Part shown: in pieces, positions 9,401 through 21,400 of the stretch
How positions within the stretch are numbered: the first letter of the stretch is position 1
Layout: each line of letters begins with the position of its first letter
From: Scolanthus callimorphus
Taxonomy: Eukaryota; Cnidaria; Anthozoa; Actiniaria; Edwardsiidae
Assembly (NCBI GenBank): GCA_033964015.1
Contig: CM066920.1
Location: 9,205,912 to 9,269,911 of the forward strand
DNA: 64,000 nucleotides
Direction of reading: 5' to 3'
Made by a program: the position numbers and the translations under genes
The notes under the pieces: generated by a model
Databases searched by the model: none
What the model saw: only the letters and a program-made list of their open reading frames with translations
Told to the model about the DNA's origin: nothing

Positions 9401-12400
9401 GGAGTACCCCCCCCGGGGGTGCAGCAGTAGTCGTGGGTGCTGCAGTTGTCTTGGGTGCAGCAGTAGTCGTGGGTGCTGCAGTTGTCTTGGGTGCAGCAGT
9501 AGTCGTGGGTGCTGCAGTTGTCTTGGGTGCAGCAGTAGTCGCTGAAGTTCTTTCTTCGTCGCAATATTAAAAGGATAGTTGTTTTCTGTATTGTAAGCTA
9601 CCTTAGACGTTATCACACGTTTAGCTGCTCTAAAGTTGCGCACATTTTGGATAACATCGCGGTATTATTCGAGTGGAAAGAATCATAAGCGGGTGTGGCC
9701 CTCATCCACATTACTCACCTGAACAAGTCCCCGTGTTCCTAACCGCAATATGGATATTCATGTTACTCGCGTATCTACCTTAGACGTTATCACACGTTTA
9801 GCTGCTCTAAAGTTGCGCACATTTTGGATAACATCGCGGTATTATTCGAGTGGAAAGAATTATAAGCGAGTGTGGCCCTCATCCACATTACTCACCTGAA
9901 CAAGTCCCCGTGTTCCTAACCGCAATATGGATATTCATGTTACTCGCGTATCTACCTTAGACGTTATCACACGTTTAGCTGCTCTAAAGTTGCGCACATT
10001 TTGGATAACATCGCGGTATTATTCGAGTGGAAAGAATTATAAGCGGGTGTAGCCCTCATCCACATTACTCACCTGAACAAGTCCCCGTGTTCCTAACCGC
10101 AATATGAATATTCATGTTACTCGCGTATCTACCTTAGACGTTATCACAAGTTTAGCTGCTCTTAAATTGGGCACATTTTGGATAACATCGCGGTATTATT
10201 CGAGTGGAAAGAATTATAAGCGGGTGTGGCCCTCATCCACATTACTCACCTGAACAAGTCCCCGTGTTCCTAACCGCAATATGGATATTCATGTTACTCG
10301 CGTATCTACCTTAGACGTTATCACACGTTTAGCTGCTCTAAAATTGCGCACATTTTGGATAACATCGCGGTATTATTCGAGTGGAAAGAATTATAAGCGG
10401 GTGTGCCCCTCATCCACATTACTCACCTGAACAAGTTCCCGTGTTCCTAACCGCAATATGGATGTTCATGTTACACGCGTATCGGTGAAGCTCGCATGGA
10501 TTCGTGAAGTCCTTCATGTAGACTGAACACTGTGGCTTGTACTCTGCACTGCACACGGACGGACAGAAGCAATCCGTGGTTTTATCGTCCTTCACAAGAC
10601 ACATGTACCCATTCTTGCAGAAAGTGTTCTTACAAAGTTCTTCCCTTTCTGTGGGTTGTGAGACAATGCGTTTAGTTAGAAAAAGGGAAAGCCGGACGCG
10701 AAGGCTGGGACTTTGAAATACCATTTATAAATCAAGTCTCGAGTACTCTTCAACGTTGATGAATTTCTATATTCTGCGCGATAGGCTGGATCTCAGGCAA
10801 TGTTACTCACGATTATCTTACTCACGATTAACATGACAGCACTAATTACTGACCTCTAGAAATACTGAAAAGAAATATGTGCAAGATAGGCATTAACAAA
10901 TCAGTACCTGTATCGTTTCCTGTGGCATTCTTCGTTCCCGATGTTTTCCCCACTGTACCGTTACCACCATTCCCATTACCCCCAGGAATCACGTTCGTGT
11001 CTGTTGTGGGTGAGACGGTAGTAATCACCTCGACAACTACATTATTATCTGTTGTAGGGCTGTCGGTGGTGCTGGTTACTGGGGTACGGCTCGTAATGGG
11101 TGCTGCACTTGTCTTGGGTGCAGCAGTAGTCGTGGCTGCAGCAGTAGTCGTGGGTGCTGCTGTTGTCTCAAGCGCTGCAGTAGTTGTAGGTACTGCAGTT
11201 GTCTTAGGTGCTGCAGTAGTTGTAGGTGTTGCAGTTGTCTTGGGTGCAGCAGTAGTCGTGGGTGCTGCTGTTGTCTCAAGAGCTGCAGTAGTTGTAGGTG
11301 CTGCGGTTGTCTTGGGTGCAGCAGTAGTCGTGGGTGCTGCACTTTTCTTGGGTGCTGCAGCAGTTGTCTTGGGTGCAGCAGTTGTCGTGGGTGCTGCTGT
11401 TGTCTCAAGTGCTGCAGTAGTTGTAGGTGCTGCAGTTGTCTTAGGTGCTGCAGTGGTCTTGGGTGCAGCAGTAGTCGAGGGTGCTGCAGTAGTCTTGGGT
11501 GCTGCTGTTGTCTCAGGTGCTGCAGTAGTTGTAGGTGCTGGAGCAGTAGTCGTGGGTGCTACTGTTGTCTCAGCTGCTGCAGTAGTTGTAGCTGCTGCAG
11601 TTGTCATGGGTGCTTCAGTAGTAGTAGGTGCTGCAGTAGTCGTAGGTGCTGCAGTTGTCTTGGGTGCAGCAGTAGTCGTGGGTTCTGCTGTTGTCTCAGC
11701 TGCTGCAGTAGTTGTAGGCGCTGCAGTAGCTGTAGGTGCTGCAGTTGTTGTAGGTGCAGCAGTTGTCTCAGGGGCTGCAGTGGTTGCAGGTGCTGCTGTT
11801 GTCTCAGGTGCTGCAGTAGTTGTAGGTGCTGCAGTTGTCTTAGGTGCAGCAGTTGTCTCAGGGGCTGCAGTGGTTGCAGGTGCTACAGTTGTCTCAGGTG
11901 CTCCAGTAGTTGTAGGTGCAGCAGTGGCTGTAGGTACTGCAGTTGTTTTAGGTCCTTCAGTTGTCTCTGGTGTTTCAGTTGTCTCTGGTGCTGGAGTTGT
12001 CACTTTAACTTGTGGTTTTCCTGTGACTTTAGCTTCGGTAATGACCCCAATAGTAAATGTTTCTGTTGTTGGCACGGTCGAAGGTGTGAGAGTTGTTTCA
12101 GGTGCTGCAGTTGTTTCAGGTGCAGCGGTTGTTTCAGGTGCTGCAGTTGTTTCAGGTGCTGCAGTTTTTTTGGGTGCTACAGTTGTCTCAGGTACTGCTG
12201 TAGTTGTTTCAGGTGCTGCAGGTGCTTCAGTTGTTTCGGGTGCTGCAGTTGTCTTGGGTGCAGCAGTTGTTTCAGGTGCAGCAGTTGTTCTGAGTTCAGC
12301 AGTTGTCCCAGGTGTTGCAGTTGTTTCGGGTGCAACAGTTGTCTTGGCTACAGCTGTTGTCTCAGGTGTTGAAGGTGTCTCAGGTGCAACAGTTGTTTCA

Positions 12401-15400
12401 GGTGCAACAGTTGTCTCAGGTGCTGCAGTTGTCTTAGGTGCTGTAGTTGTTTCGGAAGCTTCAGTTATCTCAGGTACTGCTGTTGTCTTAGGTGCAGCAG
12501 TTGTTTCAGGAGCAGCAGTTGTTTTGAGTTGAGTAGTTGTCTCAGGTGCTACAGTTGTCTCAGGTGCTGCCGTTGTCTCAGGTGCAGCAGTTGTCTTGGG
12601 TGCTTCAGTTGTCTTTGGTGCCGCAGTTGTCTCAGCTGCAACAGTTGTCTTGGGTGCTCCAGTTCTCTTGGTTGCAGCTGTTGTCTCAGGTGCTGCAGTT
12701 GACGCAGGTGCTTCAGTTATCTTAGGTGCAACAGTTGTCTCAGGTGCAACAGTTGTTTCAGGTGCTGCAGTTGTCTCAGGTTCAACAGATGTCTTGGGTG
12801 CTGCAGTTGTCTCAAGTGCTGCAGTGGTCTTGGGTACAACAGTTGTCTTGGGTGCTACAGTTTTCTCATGTGCTGCACTTGTCTCAGGTGCTGCAGTAGT
12901 TTCGGGTGCTGCACTTGTCTCAGATGCTGCGGTAGTTTCGGGTGCTGCACTTGTCTTGGGTGCTGCAGATGTCTCAAGTGCTGCAGTGGTCTTGCGTACA
13001 ACAGTTGTCTTGGGTGTTAAGGTTGTCCCATGTGCAACAGTTGTTTCAGGTGCAACAGTTGTCTCAGGTGCTGCAGTTGTCTCATGTGCTGTAGTTGTTT
13101 CGGAAGCTTCAGTTATCTCAGGTACTGCTGTTGTCTTAGGTGCAGCAGTTGTTTCAGGAGCAGCAGTTGTTTTGAGTTGAGTAGTTGTCTCGGGTGCTAC
13201 AGTTGTCTCAGGTGCTGCCGTTGTCTCAGGTGCGGCAGTTGTCTTGGGTGCTTCAGTTGTCTTTGGTGCAGCAGTTGTCTCAGGTGCTGCAGTTGTCTTT
13301 GGTGCCGCAGTTGTCTCAGCTGCAACAGTTGTCTTGGGTGCCCCAGTTGTCTTGGGTGCAGCTGTTGTCTCAGGTGCTGCAGTTGTCGCAGGTGCTTCAG
13401 TTATCTTAGGTGCAACAGTTGTCTCAGGTGCAACAGTTGTCTCAGGTGCTGCTGTTGTCTCAGGTGCAACAGATGTCTTGGGTGCTGCAGTTGTCTCAAG
13501 TGCTGCAGTGGTCTTGGGTACAACAGTTGTCTTGGGTGCTACAGTTGTCTCATGTGCTGCAGTTGTCTCAGGTGCTGCAGTAGTTTCGGGTGCTGCACTT
13601 GTCTCAGGTGCTGCAGTAGTTTCGGGTGCTGCACTTGTCTCAGGTGCTGCAGTTGTCTCAAGTGCTGCAGTGGTCTTGCGTACAACAGTTGTCTTGGGTG
13701 TTAAGGTTGTCTCATGTGCTGCAGTTGTCTCAGGTGCTGCAGTAGTTTCGGGTGCTGCACTTGTCTCAGGTGCAGTAGTTGTTTTGGATGTTACAGTTGT
13801 CTCAGGTGCTGCAGTTGTCTTGGGTGCAGCAGTTGTTTCAAGTGGTGCAGTTGTCTCAGGTGCTGCAGTTGTTTTAGGTGCAGCAGTTGTTTCAAGTGCT
13901 ACAGTTGTCTCAGGTGCTGCAGTTGTCTGAGTCGCAGTAGCAGTTCCGGGTGCTGCACTTGTCTTGGGTGCAACAGTTGTTTCGGATGTTACAGTTGTCT
14001 CAGGTGCTGCAGTTGTCTCAAGTGCTGCAGTTGTCTTGGGTGCAGCAGTTGTTTCGAGTGCTGCAGTTGTCTCAGCTGATACAGTTGTCTTGGGTGCAGC
14101 AGTTGTTTCAAGTGGTGCAGTTGTCTCAGGTACTGCAGGTGTCTTGGGTGCAGCAGTTGTCTGAGGCGCAGCAGTAGTTTCGGGTGCTGCACTTGTCTTG
14201 GGTGCAGCAGTTGTTTCGGATGTTACAGTTGTCGCAGGTGCTTCAGTTATCTTAGGTGCAACAGTTGTCTCAGGTGCAACAGTTGTCTCAGGTGCAACAG
14301 ATGTCTTGGGTGCTGAAGTTGTCTCAAGTGCTGCTGTGGTCTTGGGTACATCAGTTGCCTTGGGTGCTACAGTTGTCTCATGTGCTGCAGTTGTCTCAGG
14401 TACTTCAGTTATCTTAGGTGCAGCAGTTTTCTCAGTTGCAGCAGTTGTTTCAGGTTCTGCAGTTGTCTTGGGTGCAGCAGTTGTCTCAGGTGCAGCAGTA
14501 GTTTCGGGTGCTGCACTTGTCTTCGGCGCAGCAGTTGTTTCGGATGTTACAGTTGTCTCAGGTGCTGCAGTTGTCTTCGGTGCAGCAGTTGTTTCAAGTG
14601 CTGCAGTTGTCTTGGGTGCAGCAGTTTTTTCAAGTGGTGCAGTTGTCTCAGGTGCTGCAGTTGTTTTAGGTGCAGCAGTTGTTTCATGTGCTACAGTTGT
14701 CTCAGGTGCTGCAGTTGTCTTGGGAGCTGCAGTTGTTTCAGGACTAGCTGCAGTTGTCTCAGGTTCTGCAGTTGTCTCAGGTGCTGCAGTTGTCTTGGGA
14801 GCTGCAGTTGTTTCAGGACTAGCTGCAGCTGTCTCAGGTGCTGCAGTTGTCTTGGGAGCTGCAGTTGTTTCAGGTGCTGCAGTTGTCTTGGGTGCTGCAG
14901 TTGTTTCAGGAATAGCTGCAGTTGTCTCAGGTGCTGCAGTTGTCTCAGGACTAGCTGCAGTTGTTTCACGTGTTACAGTTGTTTCACGTGCTGCAGTTGT
15001 TTCAGGTACTGAAGTTGCAGGTGTTGTTGTTCTTGGTACTTCTGATGAAGGTGCTATTATTTGACTTGTGGTTGGCCCCCAGTCACCTGGGCCAGGATCA
15101 CGTGGAAATGGTTTTGTTGTTTTAGGTAGAATTGTTGACTTAGGTACAGTGGTGGGTTTAATCGATTTTGGTGAAACAGTTGACCCGGGTACGGGTTTGG
15201 TTGCTGCAGTTTTCAGGAGTGTGTCAGTTGTCTTGGTTGCTGTTGTTGTCTTGGGTTTTTCTGTTTTCTTAGGTGCGCCACTTGTTTTCGGTGCTGTTGT
15301 GTCAGGGCTAGCTGCTGTAGTTGTGTCAGATGGTGCAGTTGTCTTGGGTGCAGCTGTTGTCTTCGGTGCTGCAGCTGTCTCAGGTGCTTTTGTTTTCTCG

Positions 15401-18400
15401 AGTGCTTCAGTTGTGGGAGCTGCAGTTGTCTTGGGTGCAGCAGTTGTTTCAGGTGCTGCAGTTGTCTTTTGTGCAGCAGTTGTCTCAGACGCTGAAGTTG
15501 TCTTGGGTGCTACCGTTGTCTCAGGTGCTTCAGTTGTGGGTGCTGCAGTTGTTTTAATGGCTTCAGTTGTCTTGGTTGCAGCAGTTGTTTCAGGTGCTGC
15601 AGTTGTCTTTTGTGCAGCAGTTGTCTTTTGTGCAGCAGTTGTCTCAGACGTTGAAGTTGTCTTGGGTGGCAACGTTGTCTCGGATGCTTCAGTTGTGGGT
15701 GCTGCAGTTGTTTTAATGGCTGCAGTTGTCTTAGACGCTGAAGTTGTCTTGGGTGCTACTGTTGTCTTTGGTGCTGCAGTTGTCTTTGGTGCAGCAGTTG
15801 TTTCGGGTGCTGCAGTTGTCTTTGGTGCAGCAGTTGTCTCTGACGCTGAAGTTGTCTTGGGTGCTACCGTTGTCTCGGGTGCTTCAGTTATGGGTGCTGC
15901 AGCTGTTTTAATGGCTGCAGTTGTCTTTGGCGCAGCAGTTGTCTCAGATGCTGCAGTTGTCTTGGGTGCTACTGTTGTCTTGGGTGCAGCAGTTGTTTCA
16001 GGTGCTGTAGTTGTTTTAAGGGCTGCAGTTATCTCAGGTACTACAGTTGTCTTGGATGCAGCAGTTGTTTCAGTTGCTGCAGTTGTTTCAGGTATTACAG
16101 TTGTCGTGGGTGCAGCAGTTGTTTCAGGTGATTCAGTTGTGGGTGCTGCAGTTGTCTTTGTTGCTGCAGTTGTTTCAGGTGCTGCTGTTGTATCAGGTGC
16201 TTCTGTTGTCTCAGGTACTACAGTTGTCTTGGATGCAGCAGTTGCTGCAGTTGTTTCAGGTAATACAGTTGTTGTGGGTGCAGCAGTTGTTTCAGGTGCT
16301 TCAGTTGTGGGTGCTGCAGTTGTTTTAATGGCTGCAGTTGTCTTGGGTGCAGCAGTTGTCTCAGGTACTGCAGTTGTCTTTGGTGCAGCAGTTGTCTCAG
16401 ATACTGAAGTTGTCTTGGGTGTTTCCGTTGTCTCAGCTGCTGCAGTTGTCTTGGATGCAGCAGTTGTTTCAGGTGCAGCAGTTGTCTCAGGTGCTGAAGT
16501 TATCTTAGGTGCTATCGTCTTGGGTACAGCAGTTGCTTCAGGTGCTGCAGTTGTCTTGGGTGCTACAGTTGTTCCAGGTGATGCAGTTGTCTCAGGTGCA
16601 ACAGTTGTCTTTGGTCCAGTAGTTGTTTGAGGTGCTGCAGTTGTTTCAGGTGCGGTCGTTGTCTTGGGTGCTGCTGTTGTTTCAGGTGCTGCAGTTGTTT
16701 CAAGTGCTGCAGTTGTTTCAGGCGCTGCAGTTGTCTTTGGTGCTGCAGTTGTCTCAGGTTCAACAGTTGTCTTGGATGAAGGACTCGATTTTGGTGTTTT
16801 AGGTTCAGTTGTTGTTACTACAGGTTTGGTTGTGATATGCACTGTTGTAATGTCCTTTGTTGGCGTCGGGTCGACTCCACTTCCTACCGGCTCAACGTTT
16901 TCCTCGCTGATGCTCAAGTAATCCTCTGTTGAATTTGCAGGAAGGAAAATGTCGGTATTAGTACAGGCCTAATTTTGTTCCTATAGTGGTAAAATCCATG
17001 CTGAGACTGGAAAATGGGATTCATTGGCTACTGGAACTGCGACTGGCACTGGGGTACAAGGAATCGGCTCTACCCCGGTATAAGAACCCGTGTATTTCTC
17101 ACGAGTTGCGTCACAAAGCAGAACGAATCATGATGATATAAGAACTGAACACAAAGAGGTCCTCTGGGAATGTTCAACGCCTTTTTTTCTTTCCTGGGTT
17201 TGAAAGGAAGTGTAAGTGTAATTTTTCTATTAGGAAATGTAATCTTAGCGTGAAGGGACATGGTCACCCAGAAAACAAGGCAATAATTGTTGTATCCTCT
17301 GAAAGTGAAAGAAGGAAGCATGATGGAAAAGTTCAGGAGATTTAATTCCTTGGGTGAATGAAGATTCCTTAGTTAGAGTGTCTGAAATAAGCTTAAGGTG
17401 GTCCGATTTCAAATGAGTCAGACTTTCTTGTGTTAGCAGCAATTGAATAGCCTGGCTTCAAATATCCGCAATTCTACATTACATCGAGCTAGGATATTCA
17501 AATTCCTTGAATAACTAAAATTTACGTGTGTCACTCATACCATTTTCCTCCAAAAGTGTTCTACCAAGTCGAGCCGTGTTTCCGTCCGATAAGTCTCGAA
17601 GGATTACCCGTCCACCCTAAAAGAGAGAGAAACAATTGATAAGTCAGAGTCGATATAAGAAATGGGCTTCAGATGCTTTTAGGTCACGTTCCTATGGCTT
17701 AGCCTCAACCACTCAGTTGTTATTGGTTTTATTCGATATTAGAAGACGAATTACATGTGGCTGCTTCTACTTGGCTAATGTGCTTACTTTCGGCTTCGTT
17801 TTTGGACACTCATCTCAAATCCGCTCAAAGGTAATACCGATACTTAATCCACGAGATCATCTACTTGACCGTTTGCTTCGGAATATCGTATTTTCTTAGC
17901 CAACGGAGGGTTATCTTGAAATCTAACAATGGCAACGAGAACGACAAGGGTAATTAACAATTAGACCTCGAGCCCGAAAGGGCTACGGGCCAATAGCATG
18001 AGGCCACAGGCCGAATGGGCTATTGACCCGTGGCCCTTGAGGGCGAGAGGTCTAATTGTTTTAGTATCACCCAACTAGTTGGGTGATAAAAAAAAAGTGA
18101 AAAATTGTGTTACAACCAGAAACCTCGACAAAACGAGAAGCGGCCGCCATTGTTCAAAATTGGTGCTTTCGCTACTAGAGGTCTATTGATAATAGTCCCC
18201 AGCATTGGCAATAGTCCACTAGTTGGTTGATACTAAAGAGCATTAGTCAAATCACACTAGTGGTATATTGTCAATGCTGCGTTCTGATTGGTTGAGCTAC
18301 TAGTAGGCTATAAGTTATAGCCTACTAGTAGCGAAGAGTGTCGGATTTGCAAGCCAGAAAATGTTAATTGATCAGACTAGAAAACGTTTTTGGCTATACT

Positions 18401-21400
18401 AGTTGACCTATTAGTAAGATTTGACTAAAACAATTATTCCTCTCGCCCTTATGGCCTCCGAGTCAAAAGCCCAGACATAACTCAGAGCAATAACTAGAGC
18501 CCATTCGGGCTCGAGGAATAATTGTTAGATACAACAGAGCACAATGCTTGCACGTGCAAATCCATAAAGTCAAATGCATTTCAAACGTTTTCTTGTTTGA
18601 CATGACTTGGACGTGAAAGCTAAGTTTTACGCTATGGCGAAGACAGGAATGTGGATGACGATTTTGTTGTATTTTTCCAAACTGTTGATGATTATTGAGA
18701 AATTTGAACAAACGAGTGCACTATTTTTTTGTGATACGTCGTCGTCTGCCTTGCTGTCGTTGCAGCTTAACCTTTTCACTTCCAGAGGTGATCAACCTTA
18801 AACTTCTCCCAACTATATCAAGACATTGTCAATAAAACAAGAAAGGAGAATTTCATGAATCACCCACTAAGTGATGAGGAACAGATACAGCACCAAATTC
18901 TCCCATCAAGTGTATGGGGAAGTGTATTAATTTAAGTAAGGAGAAGTGCTATTTAGGTCTTGTAAGTGAAATAGTCAAACTTAACACTCGGATGACAGAG
19001 CGAATTTCACGAACTCGCAGTTAGAGGTAGCCTCCTTCGCAGGCTTCTCTTGTCTCAAAGTACAAAGCGCGGTTTGCTTGCCACAGGAAGCCCAAATCTT
19101 GCAAAATGAAAAAGAGCCGAAAACACACCACAGAAGACGTCTGCGAAGGAGGCTAAGTTGAGGTAGAGTTCCTCTACAGCTTGTTAGCGTTTGGCCACTT
19201 GAAGAGCTATTTTAACAGATGTGCATCCAACCTCGAGGGATTTTTAAGACGTTTTCTCTGTTTTCTTGGGTCGATAATTAGTGAATAGTGTAACGGAATT
19301 TGAGGGTTAAAAGCTAATCATGTCCATTACACGCACTGTATAGGAATACTTAGTGATAATTTTATGAAAGGCAATTCCTAATAGTTATAACAGCCCTCGA
19401 AGAATCGGTTCGTTTGATTACCAGTTGACCATCTGTACGGACATATATTACTGACGTGTTTTACATAAAATATTGACTTAGTCCAAAACGCTTGTAATTA
19501 AATATATTTGAAGAGTCCCGAAATTTCCCATTATTACAGAAATGCCGACCAAACTTCACTTTTTGGTGACTAGAAATGTTTCATTTAGGCGCCAATATGG
19601 CACGTCTCGAAAAAAGTTAATGTCGGGCCTTGTGTAGTGTTTTCAATTCAAATATATACACACTACCTAAGGGGGACTGCTAAACATTAGGTGTCTAGGA
19701 GCTATTTTTTGATAATCGCTATTGAATTGGCTGTTCGATCCCGCTGAGCTATCTGAGGAGGAAAACATTTGTGTCGTCTGCATACATGCAGGGGGTAGTG
19801 AAACTCAAACTCTTTTCCATTTATATGTCATTTATATATAATAGAAACAAAAGCGGCCCTAGGATTGACCCCTAAGGAACTCCGCAGATTATGTTTCTTG
19901 GTGTGGATAAACGACCATTAATGAGATATTGTTGCTTTCTATTTGAAACCTAGGAGGTAAAGCAGCTAACCTCTAATCCCTTGACGCCATAAGCCCTTTG
20001 ATTTCTCCCAAATGATTGACAGATTGACTGAATCAAATGGTTTTCAAACCAGCTGATTTCGTGCTCTCAAATTAGCCAATCAGACCGATTGTTTTGTATC
20101 GCCGCGCGTTCCAAACGGATTCTATAGATCAATTCAAATGACGAGTGAGTCGTGAAGCGACAAGTGCGATATCCTTTTTTTTTTCAAGTGAAATTTAACG
20201 TGGAATTCAAAAGTCCAGTGGTGAATTTTCTTGAATCCCATAGCAAAGATATGATACTATTTTAGTTAAATCATTCGAGCTTTGAACTTTATTTGCGCGC
20301 GGATAACCAATAACCTGTGTTTTGTCGAATTCAGCGAGCATAAAAACATCTCCATCTCCTCGGAAAATCTTGCCTTCTGTCAAATGTAAACTGCGTTTGA
20401 CTTGTACGATGATTAAATCTAGTTTGTGCTTCACAAAACAATCTAGTTTGTGCTTCACAAAACTCTGGCTGGACCACCTAGGAGCGTTTCGTTTTGACAA
20501 ACAATCCTTTGCGAACCGCGAGGTGAGTTCAGCATTCTCTCAGGTATGTGCGCGCATCAAACTCGACATCAGGACCATTCTCGAACCCAGAGTTCCCCGG
20601 CTCGTAACCTCGCGGGGGAGGCTCTGGTGACAGCCACTGACGCATGCGCGAGATTTAATACAGAGCCGCTGAGAGAAAGACCTTTCAGCGCATGCTCAAA
20701 CGCCCAAAATCAACTAATCAGCGACGGCCATCAAATGGATGCCCCCAGAGCCTCCCCTGCGAGCAGACGAGCCGGGGAGCTCAGGGTACGAGAATGCCTC
20801 CGGACCGGTCATCAAAGGAATCAGTCTTTGTGGTCCATTTTTTGGTTCCCTAGTTGATTTGTTGCGCACAAGTATCTGAGAAATAGAGGATATTACAATG
20901 GCCGCGCGGAGATACGAATTTTATCTTAGAGTGTTGAAAATTTATAAATGTTAACACGAGAAGATAAAGTTCGTATCTCCAAGCGGTCGTGTAATGTTCT
21001 GTTTATTATAAAAACATCAGTGAAATATCAAATCGACATTTAGTTGACGAAAATCTGAAAACTAGAAAGCTTTGTGTGTTATCTTCACTGCGAAGAATGA
21101 AGATAAAAATCATATCAATGGCCGTTTTCACACTAGAAGACGAACAAATCGTCTAGACGGACAAATTGTCTGACGATTTGTTCGTCTTTTGTACGTCTAG
21201 TGTGAATTCAGGTCGGACTTAAGTCGATTTGTTCGTCTATACGAACAAGTTGTCTATGAAAAATCGTCTTCCTAGACGGCCAAACAGACGAACAAATTTA
21301 GACGATTTTTCATAGACGCTTTGTTCGTCTTCTAGTGTGAAAACTGCCAATTTTTCGCTGTGACAGCGGAATCCAGATTGATATTCAGACAGCATTCATG

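Noticed and set aside
9595..10470. CRISPR-like array
   Set aside because: Period 177 bp with no short repeat/unique spacer structure; it is a tandem copy of exon plus intron in a eukaryotic gene.
13030..15012. Cysteine/serine-rich ORFs in other frames of the mucin array
   Set aside because: Frame shadows of the same 18-bp repeat without start context or splice support.
10877..16921. Long plus-strand ORFs of Val/Gly/Ala repeats (about 550, 520 and 290 codons)
   Set aside because: Reverse complement of the mucin repeat; the 18-bp unit lacks stops in several frames. The minus strand has signal peptide, splice sites and folded domains in phase, the plus strand has none.
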